Source: Bradyrhizobium sp. CIAT3101
GTDB taxonomy: Bacteria; Pseudomonadota; Alphaproteobacteria; Rhizobiales; Xanthobacteraceae
NCBI RefSeq assembly: GCF_029714945.1
Contig: NZ_CP121634.1
Location: 7,275,001 to 7,339,000, forward strand
Direction of reading: 5' to 3'
DNA: 64,000 nt
Every line of letters starts with the position of its first letter. Position 1 is the stretch's first letter. Positions 45,952-56,400 of this stretch are shown here, piece after piece. Position numbers and translations under genes: made by a program. The notes under the pieces are model-generated. The model was given only the letters and a program-made list of their open reading frames with translations. It made no database searches and had not been told where the DNA came from.

Positions 45952-46416
45952 ATGCAGATCGCACTTTTCCAACCCGACATCCCGCAGAACACCGGCACGA
46001 TTCTCCGCCTGTGCGCCTGTCTGGGCATCGACGCCCACATCATCGAACCCGCCGGCTTCCCGGTCTCCGACCGGCATTTCCGCCGGGCGGGAATGGATTA
46101 CCTCGACCACGTCAGCATTACCCGCCACGATTCCTGGTCGAAATTCGAGGAGTGGCGGGCGGCACACAGCTACCGGCTGCTGCTGTTCACCACCAAAGGT
46201 GCCACCGACTACCGCGATTTCCGTTACCAGACGTCGGACATCCTGCTATTCGGGCGCGAGAGCGCCGGCGTCACCGACGCGGTGGTCGAGGCCGCGGATG
46301 CGCGGCTGGTGATCCCGATCACCGAGGGGCTGCGGTCGCTCAATGTCGCCATGACCGCGGCGATGGCCGCAGGCGAAGCGCTCCGGCAGGTCCGGAACCC
46401 GCAAGTTGAGATATGA
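45952..46416 (+). CDS. trmL: tRNA (cytidine/uridine-2'-O-)-methyltransferase TrmL
   Basis: A 154-residue SPOUT methyltransferase that methylates the 2'-O of the wobble base 34 of tRNA-Leu isoacceptors. The trefoil-knot motifs are present: IALFQPDIPQNTGTILRLCACLG, ILLFGRESAGVTDAVVEAADARLVIPI and LRSLNVAMTAAMAAGEALRQ. The ATG at 45952 gives the canonical MQIALFQPDIPQNTG start; the frame extends upstream to 45877 without conservation. It leads a row trmL-queE-queD-hemF-HAD on the + strand, with two more wobble-base genes (queE, queD) downstream. Confidence 0.93.
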   Translation: MQIALFQPDIPQNTGTILRLCACLGIDAHIIEPAGFPVSDRHFRRAGMDYLDHVSITRHDSWSKFEEWRAAHSYRLLLFTTKGATDYRDFRYQTSDILLFGRESAGVTDAVVEAADARLVIPITEGLRSLNVAMTAAMAAGEALRQVRNPQVEI

Positions 46417-46429
46417 CGAGGAGAGACCA

Positions 46430-47062
46430 GTGAGTTACGCGGTCAAGGAAATCTTCCTGACCCTGCAAGGCGAAGGCGCCCATGCCGGGCGCGCATCCGT
46501 GTTCTGCCGTTTTGCCGGCTGCAACCTCTGGAGCGGCCGCGAGGCGGACCGCGCCGGCGCGACATGTCAGTTCTGCGACACGGATTTCGTCGGCACCGAC
46601 GGCACGCTCGGCGGCCGCTACGCCACGGCCGCGGAACTCGCCGACACCATCGCCGCGCAATGGACGGCCTCCACCGACAACCGCTACGTGGTGCTGACTG
46701 GCGGCGAGCCGCTGCTGCAGGTGGATGACGCCCTGGTCGAGGCGCTGCATGCCCGCGGCTTCGAGATCGGCGTCGAGACCAACGGCACGGTCGCTCCGCC
46801 CGAGGGCCTCGACTGGATCTGCGTCAGCCCCAAGGGCGGCAGCGAGCTGGTGCTGCGCCAGGGGCACGAGCTGAAGCTGGTTTATCCGCAGGCCCTCGCC
46901 GCACCCGAGAGTTTCGAGAGCCTCGCCTTCGAGCGCTTCTCGCTGCAGCCGATGGACGGGCCCGAGGTCATCGAGAACACCGCGCGCGCGATCGACTATT
47001 GCCTGCGCCATCCGCAATGGCGGCTGAGCGTGCAGACGCATAAATCGCTCGGCATCAGATAG
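46430..47062 (+). CDS. queE: 7-carboxy-7-deazaguanine synthase
   Basis: A 210-residue radical SAM enzyme of queuosine synthesis that rearranges 6-carboxytetrahydropterin to 7-carboxy-7-deazaguanine. The cluster cysteines lie in GCNLWSGREADRAGATCQFC, which is CX14CX2C rather than the usual CX3CX2C; this extended spacing is known in some QueE proteins. The SAM-binding VVLTGGEPLLQ follows. The start is GTG at 46430, preceded by GAGGAGAG, 13 bp after trmL. queD follows 14 bp after the stop. The row of queuosine genes is incomplete; queC is not in the window. Confidence 0.94.
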   Translation: MSYAVKEIFLTLQGEGAHAGRASVFCRFAGCNLWSGREADRAGATCQFCDTDFVGTDGTLGGRYATAAELADTIAAQWTASTDNRYVVLTGGEPLLQVDDALVEALHARGFEIGVETNGTVAPPEGLDWICVSPKGGSELVLRQGHELKLVYPQALAAPESFESLAFERFSLQPMDGPEVIENTARAIDYCLRHPQWRLSVQTHKSLGIR

Positions 47063-47076
47063 GACTGAACGGACAG

Positions 47077-47442
47077 ATGTGGGAATTGACGAAATCGTTC
47101 CGCTTCGAGGCGGCGCATACGCTGAAGGGGACGACCTTTGGCGCTGATAGCGAAGAGATCCACGGTCACTCCTTCCGCGCCGAGGTGACGGTGCGCGGCA
47201 CGCCCGACCCTGCAACCGGCATGGTGGTCGATCTCGGCCTGCTCCAGCGCGCGATCGAGGAGGTGCGGCTGACGCTCGACCACAAGTTCCTCAACAAGAT
47301 CGAGGCGCTCGGCACACCGACGCTGGAGAACCTGTCGCGCTTCGTCTGGGACCGGCTCGCCCATATCGGCAAGCTCACCCGCGTCAGCATCCACCGCGAC
47401 AGTTGCAACGAGAGCTGCACCTATTACGGTCCGCAAGGCTAA
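47077..47442 (+). CDS. queD: 6-carboxytetrahydropterin synthase
   Basis: A 121-residue enzyme that converts dihydroneopterin triphosphate to 6-carboxytetrahydropterin, the substrate of QueE. The zinc-binding His residues are in FEAAHTL and [10 protein letters not shown], and the catalytic Cys is in [14 protein letters not shown] at the end; the [16 protein letters not shown] block is also conserved. It lies 14 bp after queE and 4 bp before hemF, clearly one operon. Confidence 0.95.
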   Translation: MWELTKSFRFEAAHTLKGTTFGADSEEIHGHSFRAEVTVRGTPDPATGMVVDLGLLQRAIEEVRLTLDHKFLNKIEALGTPTLENLSRFVWDRLAHIGKLTRVSIHRDSCNESCTYYGPQG

Positions 47443-47446
47443 CCGC

Positions 47447-48346
47447 ATGACAGCCACATTGGACCCAACACTGATCGAAGACCGCAAGGCCCGCGCGCGC
47501 AGCTGGTTCGAGCGCTTGCGCGACGACATCTGCGAAAACTTCGAGCGGCTCGAGGATGACGCGCCGCAAAGCCTCTATCCCGGCGACGCCGGCCGCTTTG
47601 CGCGCACGCCGTGGCAACGCACCGATCACAGCGGAGCCAAGGGTGGCGGCGGCGTGATGTCGATGATGTCGGGCCGCCTGTTCGAGAAGGTCGGCGTGCA
47701 CTGCTCGACCGTGCACGGCGAATTCGCGCCCGAGTTTCGCGCGCAGATTCCGGGTGCCGCAGAAGACCCGCGGTTCTGGGCCTCGGGCATCTCGCTGATC
47801 GCCCACCTGCGCAATCCGCACGTGCCGGCCGTGCACATGAACACGCGCTTCGTCGTCACCACCAAGGCGTGGTTCGGCGGCGGCGCCGATCTCACCCCGG
47901 TGCTCGACCGAAGGCGTACGCAGGAGGATGCCGACACGCTCGCCTTCCACGCCGCGATGAAGGAAGCCTGCACCGGGCCGAACGGCGTTGCCGATTACGA
48001 CAAGTACAAGAAGTGGTGCGACGAATATTTCTATCTGCCGCACCGGAAAGAGGCGCGCGGCATCGGCGGCATCTTCTACGACTGGCACGACAGCGGCGAC
48101 TGGGACGCCGACCTCGCCTTCACGCAGGATGTCGGCCGCGCCTTCCTCAAGATCTATCCCGAGCTTGTCAGACGGAATTTCGCGAGCGCCTGGACCGCTG
48201 AAGACCGCGAGGAGCAGCTGATCCGTCGCGGCCGCTATGTCGAGTTCAACCTGCTCTACGACCGCGGTACCATCTTCGGGCTCAAGACCGGCGGCAATGT
48301 GGATTCGATCCTGTCGTCGCTGCCGCCGGAGGTGAAATGGCCATGA
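47447..48346 (+). CDS. hemF: Oxygen-dependent coproporphyrinogen III oxidase
   Basis: A 299-residue heme pathway enzyme that turns coproporphyrinogen III to protoporphyrinogen IX using O2. The HemF signatures are present: [53 protein letters not shown] and a block with GIGGIFYDW. It follows queD by 4 bp and its end overlaps the HAD gene by 10 bp. That a heme gene sits in a queuosine row is unusual; no direct link is known. Confidence 0.96.
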   Translation: MTATLDPTLIEDRKARARSWFERLRDDICENFERLEDDAPQSLYPGDAGRFARTPWQRTDHSGAKGGGGVMSMMSGRLFEKVGVHCSTVHGEFAPEFRAQIPGAAEDPRFWASGISLIAHLRNPHVPAVHMNTRFVVTTKAWFGGGADLTPVLDRRRTQEDADTLAFHAAMKEACTGPNGVADYDKYKKWCDEYFYLPHRKEARGIGGIFYDWHDSGDWDADLAFTQDVGRAFLKIYPELVRRNFASAWTAEDREEQLIRRGRYVEFNLLYDRGTIFGLKTGGNVDSILSSLPPEVKWP

Positions 48347-49089
48347 CAACGACGAAGCCCGCAATGAGACCGCTGCCCCGCGCCATGCTGATCGACATGG
48401 ACGACACCATCCTGTCGGCCTATGGCCGGCCCGAGATCGCCTGGAACACGATCGCCGAAGAATTCGCCGAGGAGCTCGGACCGCTGCCGCCGGCACAGGT
48501 CGCATCAGCAGTTCTGGCCTATGCGCGGCAGTTCTGGTCGACCGCGGGAGCTGAGTGGCGGATGAAGCTCGGCGAAGCACGACGGCTCACGGTGCGCGGC
48601 GGCTTCGCAGCACTTGCCGCGAGCGGCCACCGCGCCCTCTCCGACGATCTCGCCGCGCGCCTCGCCGACCGCTTCACCACCTACCGCGAGGAAGCGATCT
48701 TCGTCTTTCCGGGCGCGCATGATGCGATCGACGCGTTCAAGGCGCACGGCGTCAAGCTGGCGCTGGTCACCAACGGCGCCGCCGACATGCAGCGCGCCAA
48801 GGTCGAGCGCTTCGAGCTGACCCATCGCTTCGACCACATCCAGATCGAGGGCGAGCACGGTTTCGGCAAGCCGGAGGAGCGCGCCTATCTGCACGCGATG
48901 GAGGCGCTCGGCGTCACCGCCGATGATACCTGGATGATCGGCGACAATCTGGAATGGGAAGTCGTCACCCCGCAGCGGCTCGGCATCTACGCGATCTGGA
49001 TCGACGTGCATGGCGACGGCCTGCCCGAGGGCTCGACCGTCAAGCCGGACCGCATCATCCGCTCGCTGACCGAGCTCGTGCCAGGCTGA
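48337..49089 (+). CDS. HAD family hydrolase
   Basis: A 250-residue haloacid dehalogenase-type phosphatase. Motif [10 protein letters not shown] has the nucleophile Asp and second Asp; motif [21 protein letters not shown] has the Thr; motif III/IV is [19 protein letters not shown] ... [18 protein letters not shown] with the metal Asp. Such enzymes act on sugar phosphates, nucleotides or small phosphorylated compounds; the substrate is unknown. Its start overlaps hemF by 10 bp (a second ATG two codons in is possible), so it is cotranslated. It is the last gene of the trmL-queE-queD-hemF row. Confidence 0.92.
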   Translation: MAMTTTKPAMRPLPRAMLIDMDDTILSAYGRPEIAWNTIAEEFAEELGPLPPAQVASAVLAYARQFWSTAGAEWRMKLGEARRLTVRGGFAALAASGHRALSDDLAARLADRFTTYREEAIFVFPGAHDAIDAFKAHGVKLALVTNGAADMQRAKVERFELTHRFDHIQIEGEHGFGKPEERAYLHAMEALGVTADDTWMIGDNLEWEVVTPQRLGIYAIWIDVHGDGLPEGSTVKPDRIIRSLTELVPG

Positions 49090-49094
49090 ATCCC

Positions 49095-49193
49095 GAAAAC
49101 AACCCCATGCACAGTAGGGCCCTGCTGCAAATCCGACGGATTGCTGATTTTACGAAAAATCATTGACCCGTCGGGCAAAACAGGCGCATGATG
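49095..49193 (+). repeat. Dispersed repeat copy B
   Basis: Starts with the same 23 bp as 2544-2566 and continues about 75 bp more, including ATTTTACGAAAAATCATTG and GGGCAAAACAGGCGCATGATG, not found elsewhere in the window. It begins 6 bp after the HAD stop codon. The copy at 2544 is probably a truncated relative. Confidence 0.6.
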
Positions 49194-49250
49194 CCATCGT
49201 CGGGATGCGTGCGATGACAGCGCAGAGCCTGGCACGCACCTCACCTGTGG

Positions 49251-49370
49251 CCATCCTTCGAGACGCCCGCTACGCGGGCTCCTCAGGATGAGGTCTCATT
49301 CCCGGCAAGATGTCAGACCCTCATGGTGAGGGCCCGCGTGAGCGGGCATCTCGAACCATGCAGGCCCACC
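49251..49370. repeat. Dispersed palindromic element before the DUF2158 gene
   Basis: About 120 bp with a left part CATCCTTCGAGACGCCCGC...GCGGGCTCCTCAGGATGAGG and a right part CCTCATGGTGAGGGCCCGC...GCGGGCATCTCGAACCATGC, each able to fold on itself, and partly complementary to each other. Elements of this appearance are frequent in Bradyrhizobium spacers. With 49095-49193 it fills most of the 386-bp gap from 49090 to 49475; the rest shows nothing I can name. Confidence 0.65.
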
Positions 49371-49475
49371 TGTCGCAGCCCGCGAGCATCATGCGCATCG
49401 CCCCTCCCCCGTGTTCGGCGTGTCATGACAAATTGCTAGCTGTGGTCCGGATCGATCAACTCGAAAGGACAATCC

Positions 49476-49694
49476 ATGGAATTGAAAGCCGGCGATATCG
49501 TCATGCTGAAATCGGGCGGCCAGCCGCTGACCGTCGCGGAGGTCAAGGGCGACGACGTGCTCTGCCTCTGGATGGGCATGGAAGGCGACCTCTTCCGCGA
49601 GACGCTGCCGCTCGCCACTCTCATCCAGGTCGAAGAAGACCACGACGAGGATGAAGACGAAGACGAGGAAGAAGACGACGAGGACGACGAGTAG
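49476..49694 (+). CDS. DUF2158 (YodC-like) small protein with acidic tail
   Basis: A 72-residue protein. Residues 1-45 are a DUF2158 domain, a small beta-barrel-like fold: ELKAGDIVMLKSGGQPLTVAEV and VLCLWMGMEGDLFRETLP. The remaining 22 residues are nearly all Asp and Glu (EEDHDEDEDEDEEEDDEDDE), coded by a simple repeat of GAN/GAR codons. The domain is of unknown function; the acidic tail is unusual and might bind basic partners or metal. A ribosome binding site AAAGGA precedes the ATG. Confidence 0.85.
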   Translation: MELKAGDIVMLKSGGQPLTVAEVKGDDVLCLWMGMEGDLFRETLPLATLIQVEEDHDEDEDEDEEEDDEDDE

Positions 49695-49714
49695 GCACGC
49701 CTGAGATCGCGCCC

Positions 49715-49797
49715 CACGCGAAGGCAAGAGCAGGGTCGCGCCGTCAGTTGCGTCAAGGGCCCTGCCCCGCAGGTCCTGCTTTTGCCCTTCTCTGCGT
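49715..49797. repeat. Long imperfect inverted repeat after the DUF2158 gene
   Basis: CACGCGAAGGCAAGAGCAGG (from 49715) pairs with CCTGCTTTTGCCCTTC (to 49790) and GCGTG (to 49797), with GGGCCCTGCC inside. The RNA could form a long stem. A terminator, a repeat element or a structured RNA are all possible; I cannot choose. Confidence 0.4.
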
Positions 49798-49870
49798 GAA
49801 CACTTGAAAAACGGGAACGGAAGCTTCTGCAAACGGTTGAATGAAACTCTGTGGGCATGGAGCCGGGCCC

Positions 49871-50065
49871 ATGATGCTCCAAGCAGACTGCGAACGCTCG
49901 TTCGAAGAGAAATTGGCTGAGGAAGCCAGGCGTCTACGCGAAGAGGCCTATCGATTGCCCGACGGCAGGGAGCGCGAAGAGCTCTTCAGGCGGGCACGTA
50001 ACGCGGCCGTCGCATCTCACATGACAGAATGGCTTCCCTACGTTGGACTGCCAAAGCGGAGATAG
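49871..50065 (+). CDS. Small helical hypothetical protein
   Basis: A 64-residue charged protein: SFEEKLAEEARRLREEAYRLPDGREREELFRRARNAAVASHMTEWL. It is predicted to be two helices with a short turn at LPDGRERE. The pattern (xLPPGxExExLxRKARxAxxAxHxxEWL) recurs in many small rhizobial proteins of unknown role, by my recollection. The ATG at 49871 has GGAG upstream; an ATG at 49841 would add ten residues. No domain is recognised. Confidence 0.7.
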   Translation: MMLQADCERSFEEKLAEEARRLREEAYRLPDGREREELFRRARNAAVASHMTEWLPYVGLPKRR

Positions 50066-50467
50066 GTCCACGTCCATCGGCGGTCGAGTCTCATCCGCAA
50101 TCGTGGCTTTGCGCACGCAGCTCAGTCCAGTCGCCGCTCGCTGCCCTCGGCAGGGCTCTGCTTGGGTGCGGCTGTTCTGCGCCAGGACGACGAGAGATCC
50201 AGCATAGGCGCGACAAGGTCGGCATCGAGCGGACACTCGGACCCGGTAGGGAGTACCCCCATTGAGGTCTCAAAGTGGTCCGTCGTGATGGTACACTGCG
50301 ACAAGTTGCCCGAGAGGCTGTCGGACATTAGCGCCACGGCTTGCAAGATCTAGCGTCTTGCAACCGGCATGGGCGTGCGTGGTGCTGGAATAACGTTCGC
50401 TGCAAAAACCTCATGTCAACGTCGGCATCTGATCCTCATTGAAAGCTTGGATAGACGGAGCAGGAAC
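50066..50467. other. Intergenic region before the giant gene
   Basis: A 402-bp gap with no RNA gene or convincing ORF. A ribosome binding site, GGAGCAGGA, precedes the ATG at 50468. No clear promoter can be placed. Confidence 0.4.
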
Positions 50468-53400
50468 ATGACCTATTCCTCTCAGATCCAGACATCGTTC
50501 TCCGGGCCATTGGACACCAGCACCTATCCCCCGGATAGCGGCCTCGCCGTCGGGCTGAACTACGTCGTGATGATCGACGGGGGGCAGATTGAATGGACCA
50601 ACCTGGCCGGCGGATCACCAACCCAGCAGTCGGTCTACAGCTTCTTCTCGCCGCTATCGCCAACCGGCGGCCTCTATGGTCAGCGCGTCGCGTACGACAG
50701 CGTCAATCAGCGCTTCGTCGCGATCATGGAGTACCTGGCGCCGGATGGCGTCACGACGTCCATCGATATCGCGGTCTCCAAGGATTCCAATCCGAACGAC
50801 GGCTGGACCTTCTCGCAGCTCAATACAACCATCACGATCAGCGGTCAGCCGACCGACTCCGACCGCCCGATTTTGGCGGTCGACGGTTCGAACGTCTACA
50901 TCTCGACAGCACAGTATAATACCAGCGCGTCCGGTTATGCCGGCACCGAAAACTGGGTCATCGGCGATACCGCCGGCGCGGGCGGAGGGATCTATGGCGG
51001 CGGCACGTTGAGCGTGACCGCAAGCGAAGCCATGCCGTCAACCCAAGGCAAATTTGCCGTCGCATCCGGCAACAACGGCAAGACTTACTACGCGAGCGAC
51101 TTCTCCAGCGGAGGTCAGATCGTCGTCGCCGTGCAGATCTACGATAAGGCCACGAATACGTTCAGCACGACCAGCACCGTCAACCTCGGCAATATCGACC
51201 AGGGCGGCAGCTACACGGCCCAGCAGCAGGGGACCAGCCTCCCGCTCGATGCCGGCGACAACCGGATCGCCAGCATGGTCTATGCCAACGGCTTCCTCTA
51301 CGCCGTAGCCGAGATGAAGCCGACCGGCTCCAGCGTGCCGCTGGTCCATTGGTTCAAGATCGATGTCAGCAATCCCAGCGCGCCGTCCCTCGTGGCGCAG
51401 GGCGATATCTCGGGCGCCGCGATCGGCACCAGTGTGGCGACGTTCAATCCATCCATCGCGGTGGACACCGCGGGCGATGTCCTCATCAACTTCACCGCCA
51501 GCGGCCCGAACATGTACCCGGCGGACTACTACGTCTTCCAGGGTGGTAGCGATCCCGTGGGCTCGTTCAGCGCCCCCATCCTGTACCAGGCGAGTACCGG
51601 TTTCTTCAACGCGGGCGATGGCGCCAGCGTCCAGAGTTGGGGCGTCAATTCGTCGGCCACTGTCGACCCGAATAGTCCGAACGCGTTCTGGGTCTCGAAC
51701 GAATACGTCGCCAGCGGCTGGTGGCAGACGTCGGTCGCCAAGATCGCGATCCAGAACTCAACGCCGGCCGGGCCTGTGGTCTCTTCCATCGTGGCTTCCG
51801 GCACCGGCATCACCAGCGGTGCCGGCGATCTCAACGCCGGCAAGGTGGTCACGCTGACGGTGAACTTCAGCGCGGCCGTGACGGTCAACACCAGCGGCGG
51901 CACGCCGACGATCACCCTCAATGACGGCGGTACAGCGAGCTACACCGGCGGCACGGGGAGCACCGCGCTCACCTTCAGCTACACGGTGGCGGCGGGCCAG
52001 AACACCGCCGACCTCATCGTCTCGGCGCTCAACCTCAACGGCGCGACGATCGCCGATGGCAGCGGCAATGCCGCCAACCTGACGGGGGCGACCAACTACA
52101 ATCCGACCGGCATCCTGCAGATCGACACCACCGCGCCGACGATCGCCTCGATCGTCCCGACCGGCACCGGCATCACCAACGGCACCGGCAACGTCAGCAC
52201 CGGCGGGGTCATCACCTTGACCGTCAATCTCAGCGAGGCGGTGACGGTCAACACCAGCGGTGGTACGCCGACGCTCACCCTCAACGATGGCGGCACGGCA
52301 AGCTACACCGGCGGCACCGGCAGCACCGCGCTCACCTTCAGCTACACGGTCGCCGCGGGCCAGACCACATCCGATCTCGCCATCTCGGCCCTCAACCTCA
52401 ACGGCGCAACCATCAACGACGGAGCCGGCAACGCCGCCAATCTTGCGGGAGCGACCAACTACAATCCCACCGGCACCCTGCAGGTCAACGTAACGGCGCC
52501 GACGGTTGCCTCGATCGCGGCCTCGGGCACCGGCATCACCAGCGGTGCCGGCGATCTCAACGCGGGCCAGGTGGTCACGCTGACGGTGACCTTCAACGCG
52601 GCCGTGACGGTCAATACCAGCGGCGGCACGCCATCACTTACTCTCAATGATGGCGGTACGGCGAGCTACACCGGCGGCACCGGCAGCACCGCGCTCACCT
52701 TCAGCTACACGGTGGCGGCGGGCCAGAACACCGCCGATCTCATCATCTCGGCGCTCAACCTCAACGGCGCGACGATTGTCGACGGCAGCGGCAATGCCGC
52801 CAACCTGACGGGTGCGACCAACTACAATCCCGCCGGCATCCTGCAGATCGACACCACGGCGCCGACGATCGCCTCGATCGTCGCGACCGGCACCGGCATC
52901 ACCAACGGCACCGGCACTGTGAGCACCGGCGGGGTCGTCACCCTGACCGTCAATCTCAGCGAGGCCGTCACGGTCAATACCAGCGGCGGTACGCCGACAC
53001 TCACGCTCAACGATGGCGGCACGGCGAGCTACACCGGCGGCACGGGCAGCACCGCGCTCACCTTCAGCTACACGGTCGCGGCAGGCCAGACCACGTCCGA
53101 TCTCGCCATCTCGGCCCTCAACCTCAACGGCGCAACCATCAACGACGGAGCAGGCAACGCCACCAATTTGTCGGGCGCCACCAACTACAATCCGACCGGC
53201 ACCCTGCAGGTCAACCCGACCACCGCCGCCAAACCTAACCACATCGTCGTCCTTTCCCTGGAAAACGAGAACTATTCCGACATCGTAGGGAGTTCGCAGG
53301 CGCCTTACCTGAACTCGCTGATCGCTCAGGGGATGCTGCTAACCAACTACAACGGTGTGACTCATCCGAGCCAGCCCAATTACATTGCCCTGTTTTCCGG

Positions 53401-56400
53401 CTCGACGCAGGGCATCACCACCAACGGCAACTTTCCCCAGCTTCCGGCCAGCGTGCCGACGCTGGCGAGCACGCTCGCCGCCAGCGGTTACACCTTCGGC
53501 GGTTACGCCGAAACCACGGCTGATCCCGAGCGCCAGCCTTGGATCCACTTCGCCAATTCGGCCAGCACCGCTCACGACTTCAGCGCTTTTCCTCAGACCG
53601 CGGCCGGCTTTGCCAACCTTCCGACCGTTTCCTACGTTTCGCCCAACGACGCCGACAACATGACGCCGACGAGCGACAACGGCGGCGGGATTCCGGCCGG
53701 CGACGCCTGGGTCCAGGCCAATCTCTCCGCCTACGCCGCCTGGGCGCAGGCCAACAATTCGCTGCTGATCGTCACCTTCGACGAAAACAACACCAATCCA
53801 GCGGTGACCTACCCCAGTCACGTTGCGGCAATCGTCGTCGGCGGGGGCGTTCCGGCCGGAGCCGTCAACGACTCGCCGACTGACCCGTATTCCCTGCTTG
53901 CCACGATCGAAAGCCTTTACGGCGCTGCACCGATCGGCGCCAGCGCCGGCGTACCGGCACTCAACCTCTATTCGGCGACACCGACGAGAGCGTCCGCCAC
54001 GGTCACTCGGTCATTCTCCGGATTGTCCGACCGGACCAACACTCCGCCCCAAAATGCGTTGGCGGTCGGGCCGAATTACATTTTCACTGCGGAGACCACT
54101 CACTACGAGATCACCGACCTGAGCGGCAATCCAATCGTAGCCAACGGGTCATTGTACAGCTTGTTCTCGCCGCTTGGCGGCACGCTTGACAACGCCCTTC
54201 TCGACGCGCGCGCCGTCTATGACAGTTCGACCGGCCGCTACGTGGTCACCGCGGATAATTTTCAACCAGGCGGCGGGAATTTCGCCACCAATGTCGATAT
54301 CGCCGTGTCGGTGGACAGCAATCCGAGCGACGGCTGGTATTTGGCTTCGATCGACACGTCCAACGGCAGAACGACCCAGTCGGACATGCCCTATCTGTCG
54401 GTCAGCAACGGCAAAATCTACGTCGCCACGCCCGAATTTTTGGACGCGGGAGGCGGCTACAGCAACGGCGAATTCATCGTCAACGAAAGTAGCGTCATAG
54501 CCGCCGGAAACCGCGCGATCACGCCCGACGCCAGCACCAGCGTGCCTAGCACCGCCAGCATCATGCGCAATGTCGCCGGCGACAACGGGGTGACCTATTA
54601 TTTGAGCGCCCATTCGGACGCGAGGGAGACCACACTCACATATCAAACGTACGATCCGACGCATGGCTTCAGCGCGACCCAAACGATTTTCCTCGGCGAC
54701 GCCGATGTGGGAGGGGGCGGAAGCAACTTCACCACCGCGCAGTTGGGCACGACCAAGAAGCTCGACATTAACGACGGACGCATCCAGAGCCTTGCCTACA
54801 CCTCGTCCGGAGGACACAATTACGTCTACGGCGTGAGCGAAGCCATGCCTAGCGCGGGAGGGCTCGCGCAAATCGAGTGGTTCAAGCTCGATGTCACCGA
54901 CCCCACGAATCCGCAATATGTCATCGGGAACGTCATTTCCGGCGCGTCCATCGGCACGGGTGTCGCCGTATTCAATCCTTCGATTGCGGTCGACCAGAAC
55001 GGCGACGTGCTCATCAATTTCTCGGCCTCCGGGTCGAACATGTATCCTTCCGACTATTATACGGTGCTCGGCGCCGGGGCTTCCGCCTTCACCGCGCCGA
55101 CGCTTTACCAGGCGAGCACTACGTTTTTCGATTCCGGTACTCTGAACGACCAGCGCTGGGGCACCTATTCGACCGCTATCGCCGATCCGAACAACCCGAA
55201 CGGGTTCTGGATCTCGAATGAATATATTGCCAACGGCTGGTGGCAGACGGTGGTTACCCAGATCGCCGTCCAGGGTTCCGGGGCAACGGCACCGACGGTT
55301 TCTTCAATCGCGGCCTCGGGCACCGGCATCACCAGCGGCGTCGGCGATCTCAACGCGGGCAAGGTGGTCACGCTCACCGTGAACTTCAGCGCGGCCGTGA
55401 CGGTCAACACCAGCGGCGGCACGCCGTCGCTCGCGCTCAACGATGGCGGCTCGGCAAGCTATACCGGCGGCTCGGGCAGCACTGCGCTCACCTTCAGCTA
55501 TACGGTGGCGGCGGGCCAGAACACCGCCGATCTCATTGTCTCATCGCTCAACCTCAACGGCGCGACCATCAGTGGTGGCGGCAATGCCGCCAACCTGACG
55601 GGGGCGACCAACTACAATCCGGCCGGCGTCCTGCAGATCGACACCACCGCGCCGACGATCGCCTCGATCGTCCCGACCGGCACCGGCATCACCAACGGCA
55701 CCGGCAATGTGAGCACGGGTGCGGTTGTCACCTTGACTGTCAATCTGAGTGAGGCCGTCACGGTCAACACCACCGGCGGCACACCGACGCTCACGCTCAA
55801 CGATGGCGGTACGGCAACCTATACAGGCGGTACGGGCAGCACCGCACTCACCTTCAGCTACACGGTCGCGGCAGGCCAGACCACGTCCGATCTCGCCATC
55901 TCATCGTTGAATCTAAATGGCGCGGTCGTCAGTGACGGAGCCAGCAACGCCGCCAACCTGGCCGGCGCCACCAACTACAATCCCGCCGGCACGCTGCAGG
56001 TCAACCCGACGGCGACGACGGTTGCCTCGATCGCGGCCTCGGGCACCGGCATCACCAGCGGCGCCGGCGATCTCAACGCCGGCAAGGTGGTCACGCTCAC
56101 CGTGAACTTCAGCGCGGCCGTGACGGTCAATACCAGCGGCGGCACGCCGTCGCTCACCCTCAACGATGGCGGCACGGCAAGCTATACCGGCGGCACCGGC
56201 AGCACCGCGCTCACCTTCAGCTACACGGTGGCAGCGGGCCAGAACACCGCAGATCTCATTGTCTCGTCGCTCAACCTCAACGGTGCGACCATCACCGGTG
56301 GCAACGGCATTGCCGCCAACCTGACGGGGGCGACCAACTACAATCCGGCCGGCATCCTGCAGATCGACACCACCGCGCCGACGATCGCCTCGATCGTCCC

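Noticed and set aside
50122..50346. A 74-residue minus-strand frame before the giant gene
   Set aside because: No ribosome binding site, no domain and no neighbours that support it; the region seems to be non-coding.
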